From Pohlia nutans (Eukaryota; Streptophyta; Bryopsida; Bryales; Mniaceae), in contig CM040100.1 of assembly GCA_022496805.1 (NCBI GenBank), forward strand, positions 21,419,009 through 21,483,008: a DNA stretch of 64,000 bases. Reading direction: 5' to 3'. The position numbers and the translations under genes were made by a program. Shown here in pieces: positions 23,735-35,953 of the stretch. Numbering within the stretch: position 1 is the first letter of the stretch; each line of letters starts with the position of its first letter. Below the pieces are notes generated by a model. It worked only from the letters and a program-made list of their open reading frames with translations. It was not told the DNA's origin and did not search any database.

Positions 23735-24561
23735 TTCTTTAGTGCCCATGTCAGTTTTCCACGAAACCCATTTTTTAGGAGGTGCTTCTAGATAGATGGC
23801 ATTTTTGCACAAACGGATTGCTTAAAGAAAATCCAACCGTACTAAATTGAGGGTACTTCAATTTCACGCATTCTATTAAAAGCTCGTGTAGATCCGACCA
23901 TTTATATGCAAGATTATGTCTCATATTCGTAGTCATACTTGCATTGCCATTGAGTATGACCTCTCTTTGCTAAGCTTCATTCCAGAGTTTAATATTTTTT
24001 ATTTTTTTATTTTTATAAAATCTGAACATGACTCGCAGCTTCAAAATCTTATCGATATTTTTTCCATACCACCTTCCAAGGATTACTCAAAATTTCAAAG
24101 AATTTCAAAGTCCATACAGGAGGTACACATATAGTTTCTTTAATAAGTTTATACGTTAAAATATGAAAGGAATTGGTACATTGATCAAGATCGGAATACA
24201 TGCACTAATGGAACATGAACAAGAGAACACTATCCAAAAAAAACAACAAGATTACAAACTTCCAAACACAATAAATACCGCATAGTACATACCCTATATT
24301 TGTAAGTATTTGTAGTATTTTGAGGTATTTGTAGTATTTTAATGTTTTGTACATAGGTATTTTGATAGCTTCACAACTCCGAACCAAAAAATTCTTTTTG
24401 CATAAGATGCACATCGCAGACCCCTCTTCCGTTCTTCAGACAACCAAATCCCATTCACATCTTCTGTTCTTCAAACAACCAAATCCCATTCACAACAACT
24501 ATGGAGCTATGTCAAAAAACCACCAAGCAATGACCAAATATTGGTCTCTTGGGCTCTAAAC
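23735..24561. mobile_element. ~827-bp TTAA element (CTTTAGTGCCCA ends), older copy
   Basis: TTAA at 23731-23734, then TTCTTTAGTGCCCATG; right end GGGCTCTAAACATAA. Internal bases 24140-24430 match 47225-47540 of the better copy at 46851-47651 (for example CTTCCAAACACA and TAGGTATTTTGATAG). Ends have decayed. Confidence 0.6.
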
Positions 24562-24562
24562 A

Positions 24563-24735
24563 TAACATTCAGTGGCCTTCATGCCCACTGCCTTTCCTTC
24601 ATGCATTCTCCTCATCACCTTGAGCCTCCACCTATCCACTTAACTACTGATGAAGTATTGTTGAATGTGGAATATTCCACACCATTTGTTGTAGAGCCAA
24701 GGCGGAGACAATGCATGCTACTCAATGTTACGAGG
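24563..24735. mobile_element. Short repeat R with CATTCAGTRGC ends, copy 1
   Basis: Begins ACATTCAGTGGCCTTCATGC and ends GCATGCTACTCAATGT, an inverted pair. Nearly the same sequence is at 46695-46846. In both places it abuts a CTTTAGTGCCC-type TTAA element, here on its right, there on its left. Confidence 0.65.
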
Positions 24736-24949
24736 GTTAAGAATGGTATGGCCAATTTTCATAACCTTTTTAGTCTACTGGAGATTGGTGAAGCGGTTTA
24801 TTTGGAACTTTAGGTCGTGTTGAGGTTAAAGCTAATAGGGCGTTCAAGAATGTTATGTATCTCCGCAATAAATGAGAGAGCCTCATATAATGCAGAGCCA
24901 GAGCCAAGCCACAAGATGCGCCAAAGAACGAGGAAAAGGGAATGTCAGC

Positions 24950-25570
24950 CTCTCCCCCTGTCCCGCTCGTCTGTCCTCTCAATTAGATCCACTCCGTCCG
25001 CTGCAACTCACTCCGTTCGTCCGTACCCCCTCTGTCCGTCCCTTCCGTCCTTCCCCACTCCGTTCGTTCGTCCCCCTCCGTCCATCCGTCCCGCCCGTCT
25101 CGCCCGTCCAGACGTTGAGCGTCTCCCCTCCCGGGAAGAACCAGTCTCCCCGCACAGCAAACCTCTCATCGCCGCAACATCAACACTCCTCCATAGCTCG
25201 GATCCCAGCTACCTAGTTCCTTACATCACTCAGAAAGGAAAAAAAAAGTTGTAAAGAGTTGCCATAGATTTTTTTCCAGCCTAGAAATGATGGAATCCTT
25301 CACCAGCGATCAAAGTTTAGCGCACAACTGAAACCCATTCTTCCTTTCTTTGCATCTTGCGCAAAAGGGATCCAACGGAAAATTATTTGTCTTCCGATTT
25401 TGCGGGAGATTGCGCCATGCGATCCACATTCAGGTCGCCGGAGGGCGTCGCGACACATTTTGAGTGAACAGAGGATTTTTCTTGAGTGCGCCGTTTTTTT
25501 TTTTTCTTCTTTTCCCCTTTTTGTAAATATATGAATAGCAGAGGTTAAGCGGGTTTTAAGAGACCGCTGA
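24950..25570 (+). promoter_or_regulatory. Probable promoter/5' leader of the kinase gene
   Basis: Bases 24954-25115 are a strongly pyrimidine-rich tract built of TCCGTCCG-type repeats, common in plant core promoters and leaders. Short upstream ORFs would be present if transcription starts here: 25287-25331 (ATG ATG ... TGA) and 25531-25548 (five codons). The start site itself is not determinable. Confidence 0.4.
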
Positions 25571-28500
25571 ATGCGAAGATGGTGGTGTAGGGGCGGTGGA
25601 ATGACGACGACCGTGGTTTCCTCGCCGTCTTCCTATTCGTACTCGCGCCCGCACAGCGAAACGTTTGCGTACGAGAAGGTGCTCGTGGTGTTGGACGGCT
25701 CCCGGCAAATCACGAAGTACGCATTGGAATGGGCGCTTAGTAATGTGCTCGTTCGGCCCGGGGAATCTATCACGGTTCTTGCGCTCCACGCTCCGGGTAG
25801 CCATGGTATGTACGCCTCCACTAACCTCCTTGCAAACATTACACGAAGCCGCGATTAATTCGGGTTTGGAACAAGGTCTAGGGTTTCAGTTTTGGTGAGA
25901 ATTGTGCATTGGAGTGAAGATTCTACGAAGATCTGGCTTCCTTAAATGTCGTGTTGTTAGCCCCTCGTGGATCTTTACTTCTTTTGGAGCTTACGGAAAG
26001 GTTCAGTTTGCATTTTTTTTAGTATGCTTCAAATTCAATAGGGTTATAGGTCTTGGAATCTTACGCTATCTCTTGCCATGTTGCCACCTTTTTGGGAGGT
26101 CTTGGGTTTCAGTTGTTGTGGGAATTGAATGAGTGAATGCTCCACGAAGATTTGGCTTCCTTAAAGCCGTGTTATGAACCTCTCATGGATCTTAGTTCTT
26201 TTGGAGCTTACAGTTTGCAGCTGTTGAGCTTTCTGAATCAATGGTGTAGTCATTGGATGTGTGATGAGAAATCTTTCGTGTGGTCAAAATTCACTAAGGT
26301 TCGAGGTCTTGGAATCTACGACATGGTCTATGATGACCATGTGGTTTCTGGTACTGGTACTCCTTATGGCAGGTTGTGTGATTGTAGACTGTTATGTCAT
26401 TTGTCTTTGATTATATTGAAAGTACTGTTGTACGTCGTTTGGTCAGAGGTCACACTGAAGTTGGCTCACTGTCTACTCTTCCAACTCCTTGAAAGCTTTT
26501 GACAGCATGTGCGTCCATAGCCCTTGACCTAGTATGACTTCCACACTTTTAGATCCAACCTTCTCTACTGCCTCCTGTTCTTATGATGTGTGTTTTAAGT
26601 GAGAAGCTTGGTGAACCGTTTTGCAGGCCCTGTGCGAAGAATACTGGGATTTCCCATGTCGCTGCAGATGTTGGGAAGAGATTGTGCATCACCCCGTGTT
26701 TTGCGCGGTGTGATTGATACCACGGGAGAACCCAAAGGAGTGGACGAGGAAATATACGAGGGTTGTAATGCCATGATCCGGCATTTTCAGCAATTGTGCC
26801 ATCAGAAAAAGGTACTAAAATCTTCATTTTTTTGGTTTTGGTTGTCAATCAATGTGGGGTAATGCATATGCTTTGTGAGTGGGAAGGTAGTTCCTAAGTT
26901 GGTGCACTTGTGGGGGATCTGTAGATTACTGTAGACGTGAAGGTTCAGGAAGCTGAAGGTCGAGAGGCATCAGCTATAGAGGCGAGAAGAATTGGTGCCA
27001 CTTGGGTTGTTCTTGACAAGTAAGCAAAGTCCCTCCCACAAACTTCAAAATGCATTTTCAGTTGGTGTCCCTTTCAGACGTTTACCGGGGCTACGGTCCA
27101 CTTTAGATTGCACAGGTCGAAGCAACGAGCTTAAAATTTTAACCAACATCATAACAAGCTTAGAATAATCCATTGCATTATGAGGTGTTTGAGGTAACAA
27201 AGGTCCAATCCACCTCAAAGAGGTAGCTGGAAAGCTTGTTATCCCCAATGTTTTTTATCTCAAGTATTTTTTAGCATGCCACTTAAGGAGCCATGTAAGT
27301 GTCATCTGTTCATTCTCATTCTTGTTACTTGGATTAGTGTAAAGTCGACATTGAATGAAACGAGTTAAAACAAATAAATACAGATTTTTGCATCAATCAA
27401 GGTCTAGAACTTCTTGTTATCTTGTTTCGACCTGTGCAATCTAATGGGGCCCTACGTTCACCAGGATTGTATCTTTGTACATAAGCTCACCTAAAGGACC
27501 AAGAAGCCCGAATTGGACCTCATGTTTTTTTAAGCAGTTTTGAGTAGGTCCTATGTGGACTTCTATTTGTTCAAGTTTGTTTATTTTTTGACCAACACAT
27601 GCAATGTTCTTCACTGGTTCTGGTGATATAAAATTTGGTCCCATCTGAAATATGTTTTCACAATATGATCGATTGCATTTGTCATTTCAAAACAATGAAT
27701 GTTTGGTCCTTTAGGGGTTAAGAATTCACGAAGGTACCCGTGTTGTATATGCAGACACTTGAAGAGAGATGCGAAGGTTTGCATGGAGCTTCTCCAGTGC
27801 AACATCGTCATTGTGAAGCCCTCGGAGCCCAAGATACTGCGGCTGAACCTGAAGCGGAACTCCCGAATAGCTGAGCCTGCTGCTGTGCAGTCTGGACAGC
27901 ATTTAGCACCCACAGTTCAAGAGGTTTTAAGCATGGCCGAGTCTCCAAATGAGCAAGGTCAGGGGGTTGATGATGTTTCAGTCTCTGCCAATGTCAGAAG
28001 CGGGCCTTACCCACGGTTGAAAGCAAGCACACCCTTAAGTAGCCCCGAGGACGTGATGACACCCTTCACCCCCTCTGATCCTGGTACCTCTTCGAAATCC
28101 AGTTCCGAAACCTCCCCCTGTCAAGTTTCAGGTCCCCTTGCAAACAACGGCTCCTCTGCAGTTCGTGGCTCTATTCTCGAAGCTGCAGCAGCAGGAATTC
28201 TAGAGAAGGGGGCTTCTTTCCGAGCATTTTATCCTGATATTAGTGATGGAGTCATTGTGCCGGGTGTATTGACCATGGAGTCTTCGCCAAACACCATGTT
28301 GCACAAATTCAAGCAAGGCCACCCCAGATCACCAACCGAGTCCTCTAAACCACCTTCAGGTTTGTTAACTTTTGCATCAATAACTTTCTAAAGGCACTTT
28401 TAACCCCTAAGCGTATTTTCTGTAGTGTAGGAAAATTGGACCCCCTGCTGCAAATCATCTGTTTGCGTGAAAATGACTTCAGTTTGACACAATCGACACT

Positions 28501-31500
28501 GTTGATCTTGTAGTATAGAACAAGAGCTTTAAAATGATGTATTGCAATCAGAAAACTGAGGTAAAATGAGAAAGTGCCACCGTTGCAAAGTTCAGTGATG
28601 CAGATGGTCATATTGGGCGTTTCAGACGCTTAGGGTTTAAAAGTAGGAGTCTTTTACTTCCTGGTTTGAAAGCTATATGAAATTTGCACTACATGTCCCT
28701 GCTGCTTACTTGCCATATGGTGTGAACAGGTAACCGACTCCAGGTGCAGTCGAGAGACGGTATTGTACCGGGAAGACCAGGTTCCAGAAGTGGTTCGAGA
28801 AATGGTTCTAGAGCAAACTCTCGGAAGGGATCACCTGTGAAATCATCGTCTCCATCAAAGTTGGTGAACGGAAACAAACGGGAGTCTGTAGCTTCTAGTG
28901 TGAAAAGAGACCACACACTTGGGCAGAGTCTTCGAGCTATTTTGCAGGAGAATGCGGATCAAGACTGTGCCTCCTTTGAAGAAGGCTCACCTTCCGGTTA
29001 CCATGGGGACCAAGAGCCTTGTGAGACTTCTCCTCAGAGGAGGCACAGGCACGGGAAGGCTGATGCATTGATGAGGCAGAAAATGGCGATGATGCTGAAC
29101 AAACACAACCTGCCAGGACCTCCACCTTTGTGTTCTACATGTCAACACAAAGCTCCTATGTTTGGAAAACCTCCTCAGAGGTACAGCTACAGGGAGCTCG
29201 AGGCTGCAACGGGGGGATTCTCCAGAACCAACTTTCTTGCCGAGGGTGGCTTTGGGTCCGTCCACAGGGGTGTTCTTCCAGATGGGCAGACCATAGCAGT
29301 GAAGCAGTATAAGCTGGCCAGTACCCAGGGTGACAAAGAGTTTTGTGCAGAGGTAGAGGTGTTGAGCTGTGCTCAGCATCGCAATGTGGTGATGCTCATC
29401 GGGTATTGCATTGAGGGGAAGAGGCGCCTGCTTGTGTACGAGTTCATTTGTAATGGATCTTTAGACGGCCATCTGTATGGTAAGTCTGGTATCCCACATC
29501 TCTAATTTACAAGGTTCATAGGTTCGTGCGAATACAACATGATTTATGGTATTTCATAGGTTCGTGTTATATTCGCACGTATTACCACAGTTTTGATGCA
29601 CAAAAACAATGTCGTTACAATGTTTACTAAAAACCCATGGTTTATGCACTTTAATCATACGAATGTGATATCCAAAATGCACGACAACCACACTGATAAT
29701 GTTACAGAAATCTTACGTTTTTGATAGGTATTGTTTTCACACTGATTGAGTACGTAGAATGCACGTAACATGTGTGAATATGGCACGACTTCCCTACACA
29801 TGAAAACAATGCGATAACTAGTATTTTTACGTGGCAAGCCACATTTGAGATGCAGCTAGAGTTATCCCAGCACAAATGCTTGAGTTGCACTACAAGTTTT
29901 TGATGCCATCCATGTAGCTAATTTTTTGGTGATGACAGGTGCAGAGGGTGACAGACCTGTTTTGGAATGGAGCTCACGTCACAAAATAGCTATTGGAGTC
30001 GCTCGTGGGCTCAGATACTTGCATGAGGATTGTCGCGTTGGGTGTATAGTTCACAGGGATTTGCGTCCAAACAATATCCTGCTCACTCACGACTTCGAAC
30101 CCATGGTATGTGTTGTACTTTTTAACCAAAAGTGGTTTCTTTTGAGTTTCAATTTGGCAGATGTATATGTGATGGGAGATATTGATGGGAGTTGTCTTTA
30201 CTGTTACCCAGGTTGGAGACTTTGGACTTGCAAGATGGCAGCCAGATGGACATTGTGGTGTGGAGACTAGAGTTATTGGCACTTTCGGGTACGTGATCAT
30301 CATCAAATTTTTGACGTTGTGAAATTTCTTTTATTCTGCATTGTATCCTTCAGTTAGCCCTACATTAGTCCTGCATTATTTTCTGTGAATTCACCAGTTG
30401 CTGTGAAATGGATTTTCAGGTACTTGGCTCCGGAATACACTCAGAACGGGCAGATCACAGACATGGCGGATGTTTATTCGTTTGGTGTCGTCCTCCTGGA
30501 GCTTATTACAGGTCGCAAAGCAATTGATATCAACAGACACAAAGGAGAGCAGTGTTTAACAGAATGGGTAAGTCTAGCTGATCATATTAAAAACAATCTA
30601 CTGAGGTCTTGACTACTGTTGCAATTTGACCCTTGAACTTCGACCTTGATCCGCATCTTGAAGTTTTCAGGATCCGTATCCTGTACTAATCTATTGTGGT
30701 AAGTTAGTAGTGACCATATTAATCTGTATACTAAGAATTTGTTTATTTGATTCTGTAGGCAAGGCCATTGCTGGAGGAGAGAGGCACTCTTCCAATTGAT
30801 CCACGTCTTGAAAATCGCTTTTCAGACGTAGAAATGAATAGCATGTTGCATGCAGCATCTTGCTGTATTCGCAGGGATCCTTCGATTCGACCACGTATGG
30901 CTCAGGTTGGTGGCTGTTCTTTATGCGATTCTCAAGTATGTTTGATCTGGCAAATTCGAGTCCATCTTGCACATTGGTAAAAATAGGGAGTCAACTTTGG
31001 AAGCTAAAAGTCGATCAAAACACATTTCTTTTGTTAAAAAATGTAGGACGTATTTTCTTCTTTCTATCAATACATGTTACCTTCGTTTAAGCTTGCTAAA
31101 TGATTTATGTCAACTCCTATAGATATGGAAGTGGCCACTATTGGTCATTTGGGCACTTATTGGGGGTTAAAATAGATTGCTTGACTGTGTTTGTATTGTA
31201 ATGCTAATTACTTGATGGACCAATTCCCAGATACCTACAATGTTTTCTTCCACTCAATTCTGGTGTCTTTCTTCTTGCCATTTGCTAGGTCTTGAGGATG
31301 CTGGAAGGGGAGATGATTTTCGGTGCAAACAGCTCTCCGGCTTCAGGATACTTTGCTGGAAGATTGAACAGCAATCACATGAATTATTATCCGGTGGCTG
31401 GGTCTGCAGTCCGGGAAGAGGTGAAGTATCCCAACTTCGTCAGCCCTCAAAGCGACGGTAACTCTGTTTACAGCTCTCCCAATAAAGCGTTTAGTAACTT

Positions 31501-31675
31501 GCCATATGGCCCAATAATGAAAAGCCCGAGGATTAATTGGCCTACCCCAATGGTGTCTTCCTACATTGGCCAGGATGGTCAAAAGCTGAGCTACGAAGCT
31601 TTGAGGGCTGCGTACATGGACAGGGTTTCTCCACAGCACGTGACAGCCTCGGCATATGAAAGTTACCAACTTTGA
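25571..31675 (+). CDS. Receptor-like cytoplasmic kinase with N-terminal USP-like domain (SELMODRAFT_444075-like family)
   Basis: Ten exons: 25571-25805, 26627-26811, 26925-27019, 27755-28359, 28730-29479, 29939-30105, 30212-30288, 30420-30567, 30759-30905, 31289-31675; 931 residues from the first ATG, 921 from the ATG at 25601, which has the better context (G at -3). Domains, numbered from 25601: USP-like fold about 20-175 ([20 protein letters not shown] ... [20 protein letters not shown]); Ser/Gly/Arg-rich linker 370-410; conserved [20 protein letters not shown] with CxxC at 498-501; protein kinase about 516-800, with glycine loop near 533-544, Lys555, HRD (Asp654) and DFG (Asp672), APE. The usual Lys two residues after HRD-Asp is Arg (HRDLRPNN). 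Known relatives are labelled inactive protein kinase, but Lys, HRD and DFG are present here. No signal peptide or membrane segment, so cytoplasmic. Ligand and substrate unknown. Introns 3, 4 and 5 carry MITEs. Confidence 0.93.
27489..27717 (+). mobile_element. Family-1 TTAA element in kinase intron 3
   Basis: Starts ACCTAAAGGACCAAGAAGCC (first bases mutated) and ends TTTGGTCCTTTAGGGG with TTAA at 27718-27721, 33 bp before the 3' splice site of exon 4. Confidence 0.8.
28404..28635 (-). mobile_element. Family-2 TTAA element in kinase intron 4, copy b
   Basis: TTAA at 28400-28403, CCCCTAAGCG left end; GACGCTTAGGG right end and TTAA at 28636-28639. Very similar to 190-431. Confidence 0.85.
29497..29852 (+). 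mobile_element. MITE with CATCTC...GAGATG ends, copy 2 (kinase intron 5)
   Basis: Same element as 1597-1941, in the same orientation relative to the host transcript, beginning 17 bases after the 5' splice site at 29480. It makes up about three quarters of this 459-bp intron. The intron position (after HLYG) is, as far as I recall, conserved in the kinase family, so the element probably entered an existing intron. Confidence 0.8.
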
Positions 31676-34600
31676 AAGGATTTTTAATTGCCAATGGCTC
31701 CCATGGGGAAGTAATAGTGTGAACATCAAATAGTGTGCTCAACAGCATGGTGTTGTTGAGAGCGAGTTTTGGAGCCCATGCTACATTATTTTGACTCCCG
31801 GCAACTTTGTTTATATTTGCATGAGTATGGCATACCTGGCGAACATTGTACATTGCTTTTGCAACAAAGGTATACTGGTGTAGTGGACAAGATGAGGGGT
31901 GAGTTTGTAGATAAATCCCTTACTCTGACCCCTTAGAGATTACCTTTTTCTTTTCGGATAGATTTCCAATCAATATGGCAATATGGGGATGGTATTTCCA
32001 CTGATTATTATGCGGTCCAGCTCAGCTGCCAGCGGTGATTGAAGCGAGTCGACGCCAACAGCAGTCTGCCAAGTGTCAGGCTGTTTTGACAACTCTCAAG
32101 GTGAAGCCTCCATCTCAGCTGTGATGGTGCAGGTTTGACCGAGACTTTCACATTTGTGTGCTTCTAGCATTCATGATTTCGTTGTGGACGGCTTTACATC
32201 CACAGCTTGTTTCCTGATACTGTTGGTTGCATCAGCTTTCTTTAGAATTTCATTCGGCAATGGTGCCAGCTGGGGTTCGGAAACATAGGTCTGTACACTA
32301 GTTAGCTGAGTGTCATTATTTCACTGGTAGAGGATAGAGGTACTTTTTGTAGGGTACTCTTCTAGTTACTGCATAGTTTTTTCTTCACATATTAGAGCTT
32401 TTCTGAGGCTTTCCAAAGGCAGGTTAAGTAACTGGTGGTGCTGGTGTGCATACCATTTACATGACTCATTGTTCCAAGGTGTCCTCATTGATATATTTTT
32501 ATATATTTATATATAAAGTGATTCACGATTTTCCACAGCAAGTATGTCCTCAGTTGCTAATCAGTTGGGAATTTCATCTGTGCTGTAGTTGCGCCACTAA
32601 TTGTATATGTTGTGTGTGTATAATCATCAGTTTTAATGTGGGGTTCAATCGAGGGACGAGGTTCAATTTATTTTTCATTTCTTCAGTACTGGTAGGTGTT
32701 ATTGTTGAAAATTGTTGATATGTTTGGTGATGATGTGCTGATGGGTGTCATGCAAGTCATTGTCTGAATTGTTGGTCACAGGTTAGGGTTTAAACCCTGA
32801 ATCCTAAACCCTTACCGATTCATAAAACATTGTAGTATACATAATTGTTTAGGGTTCTAGATGCTTTGCTATCGCTGAACCCCTAAACATCTCTTGGGCT
32901 CCACTGTACATTTGCTCATATAATCCAAATATTCTATACTATATATTTATTTAAGTACAATGATGTCAGAGTGCGAGTATTTTCTTTAGCTTTTGTGCAT
33001 GCTTTGCAAGGAGTTTTGGAGCACACTTCTGCAACAAGCTTTCCAGCAAGAATGTGGCCTGTGTCTCCTGAAAGGTTGGTGGTCGAAATTACTGGACTTC
33101 AATTCGTGAGAAGAGGACAATTGTTTTGGTGAGTCTTGTGATTGTGTGTGAATTGCGGGAGGCACTACGTTGGAGTCTTGCCTCAAGGAGGATCCCCATG
33201 AGAGACCCATGCCTGCTCTGCAGAGAGAGAATAAACTAATTTTACACCATGCATTGGATTAGAGGACGGGTGCTAGTGCGGTTGAACGGGCTTGGCACTT
33301 CCTCAAACAAAGGCCATTGTTTTTCACAGACCTGCTCTTACTTTATTAGAGTAGAATCAAAGGAGATTGAATAGTGAACCGGTTGTTTATTTTCTGCAAG
33401 AGCGGGGCTGGGTGCTTCATGGGGAGCAGCTGTTAGAAGCTCGCACTTTGACACCCCTATTTTTAAATATGTTGTAGTGAAATACAACAACAATCACTTG
33501 CTTGTACTTAAAACTACATCAAGAGTACATGGCTGTAGTCGAACTACACGTCGTTTAAGGGTTAATATCTTGTGCTAATATCAGTGTGCAATCTTCAGGT
33601 CAATTTTTTACATTAATAATCATATGCTATTGTTGTTGATGGTACAGTCAACCCTCTATAAATGTTACCTCCATAAACGTTATTTTGCTATAATTGTTAT
33701 GGTTTTTGTACTCTCCAAAAAAATGCACTAAGAAATATTAAGTATTGAAGCTAAATGTTATTTTGTTATTTGTTACAAATGGCTACTCCCCTTAGTGTAC
33801 AAGTACTCTTTCTAATTGTTATATTCCATTTTAGATACTTGATTATTTGGTTCAACTAATCACATTGCTACATTGTCTAAATATGATTAATTTTTTTTAA
33901 CCGGTGGCCAGTGTACACTAGATGACGAGTGTAAACTAGATGTAACTTATAGATAATATTGTTATCCTTTCTTTTTTACTTTAGAGAGTGCTAAATTGAC
34001 AACACAATAATATGGTAGAACCACATATTTCTACATTCATCCACATCTTGGATAGAAAATACTTTCCATCCACACTTTAATGTTGTTTCCAATCTAAATC
34101 TGATGATTTCGGTTCTAAAATTGAGATATTTGATCTCCTTATTAGTCATATGCGTAATTGATACATCCAAATAATTCACCCCGGTTTATGGTTATATGTG
34201 ATTCATTACAAATGTGGTACTCCCAAGGGGATATCGTTTATAGAGGGTCAACTATATCCTCCATGTTTGACCTTGCATTTTATCTAGTAATTATTAGAGC
34301 TAGTCTAATGTATACTACTAATCATCAAGATCGGCCAAAAATAATTTGAAGAAGAGAAACCCAAATCTTTTGAAAATCATTTTTTCAAAAAAATTCTATT
34401 TTGTATGGTGATAAAGAGAATCTTGAGGAACATTCATAAAATTTGACATTTGTTGATTTTTTTTTTTTTTTCCAAAAAATTAAATTATTCAACATCCATT
34501 TCTTTCTCGCCAAGATTGCTTCAACTGATCCCAAAATATGTACATAAAAAAAATCAAGCGGCTAGTCGCGGAGTCTCTGCCTCAATATTTACCCCAGAGT

Positions 34601-34940
34601 CACTTTTACGGCTTCTTTTTAATGTCCAGGCACATAACTCCTGGTAACTCCTGAAAAACGAAGCGTTGCCGTAGTCTCTCCCTTGGTGGGGCTCCTCAAA
34701 AATGAAGCGTTGCCGTAGTTCAGACAAACAGGAATTGACTCAACCTCGTCCCATTCTGGAAATGCTCCTTCAAAGTTGTATTTGATAAACGGAGGGCCTC
34801 ACTGCTCACACCACAATTCCAAAGCCCAATCAATCTAGACCATTCGATGTTAAGAATAACTGGTCACACATAATAGGCCAGAGTCACCAAGCAGTGCAGA
34901 AGGTTCTTTTGCTCCTCTCTGGAGGACCCTTACCGACAAT
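31676..34940. other. Kinase 3' flank and intergenic DNA
   Basis: The kinase 3' UTR probably covers the first several hundred bases. Bases 32783-32820 hold two telomere-like motifs (TTAGGGTTTAAACCCT palindrome and CCTAAACCCTT). Bases 33000-33240 have exon-like composition and end with AATAAA at 33230, but no convincing frame. The rest is AT-rich. Confidence 0.5.
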
Positions 34941-35195
34941 CACTAGAAGTTTTGGAGAACTTAGCCGGGGCTAACGTTTCATGCGTTAGCCCCCCTTTTA
35001 GCCCCCCGTAGCATTGGGTTTCTTAACTCGGGAACTCTTTCTTATGAAGACATTAGCCCCCAAAAATGGTCCGCTTGCCCCAGCTAAAGTACATTAGCCC
35101 CGGCTAAAGTTTGACGGATTAGCCCTCATTATTGGGAGATTAGTCCCCCATTGGTCCATTAGCCCCAGGGGCTAACACTCCGAAATCTTCCTGTG
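34941..35195. mobile_element. CACTA-type MITE with AAT target duplication
   Basis: CACTAGAAGTTTTGGAG at the left and the inverted complement CACAGGAAGATTTCGGAG at the right, each followed by a GC-rich TTAGCC-CCGGGGCTAA foldback; AAT flanks on both sides (34938-34940 and 35196-35198), the 3-bp duplication expected for CACTA. Interior repeats TTAGCCCC many times. Confidence 0.82.
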
Positions 35196-35511
35196 AATGT
35201 CAACTGTAGCAGATACCCGAATCATGGCAAGTCCATACATAAAGATTGGCAACTCCTTCAGTTGTCACTGACTCCCTCAGTTGCATTTTGTAGCTAGTCC
35301 ACTAAGGGCGCGCTTTGCTCATCGTGGTTTGTCACTTTCACTTGAGGAATTTTCATTTTCACTTCGTTTGCTTCTTCATTTCGGGTACTAGCCTTGCCTC
35401 AGACATGCATATATGCCAGTCTAGTTTATCTCAGTTGCGTACGTGTAGCTGTGATCTTCAAAACATGTGCAGAATGATCTAGAAATGAGTGTTCGGCTGC
35501 ATACTTGAGCA

Positions 35512-35782
35512 GTTCGTTTCAGAATGGGACGGTGTTCGTCTCTCGAAACGGCCCTTTGACTTCGTGTTGATCGTGATGCTAGAATTCGAGCACCAGATGA
35601 TCTAAAATTAATGAGGGACTTGCTTAGTGCAGGAAGCCACTCTAGCACTTCGTTTCAGAATGGGACGGCGTTCATCTCTCGAAACGGCCCTTTGACTTCA
35701 TGTTGATCGTGATGCTAGAATTCAAGCACCAGTTGATCTAAAATTAATGAGGGACTTGCTTAGTGCATGAAGGAGACTGAAT
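35512..35782 (+). repeat. Tandem duplication, ~136-bp unit
   Basis: Two copies of a segment running from TTCGTTTCAGAATGGGACGG to AATGAGGGACTTGCTTAGTG, about 136 bp apart, around 95% alike. Located 170 bp upstream of the small membrane-protein gene, so it may belong to its promoter or leader. Confidence 0.85.
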
Positions 35783-35953
35783 TAATCGCCAAGGAAAAGG
35801 AGAGGTGGGCTAGAAGTAGAGCTCATCGTATCAAGAACTTACCTTGAGGTGGTGACCTGTCGGTAATTTCATAGCTTAAAATGTAATTCTCATGGCACTC
35901 TGTTCGCAATGATCGTGTGCAGTTAATATACAGTTCTCGGCCGTCTTGTCGGA

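Noticed and set aside
24817..25254. 145- and 114-codon plus frames rich in Ser, Pro and Arg
   Set aside because: Read through the TCCGTCCG pyrimidine tract in two frames at once; composition is due to the tract, which looks like promoter or leader of the kinase gene.
34941..35195. Clustered TTAGCCCC motifs as a regulatory island
   Set aside because: Explained as the subterminal repeats of a CACTA-type MITE with an AAT duplication.
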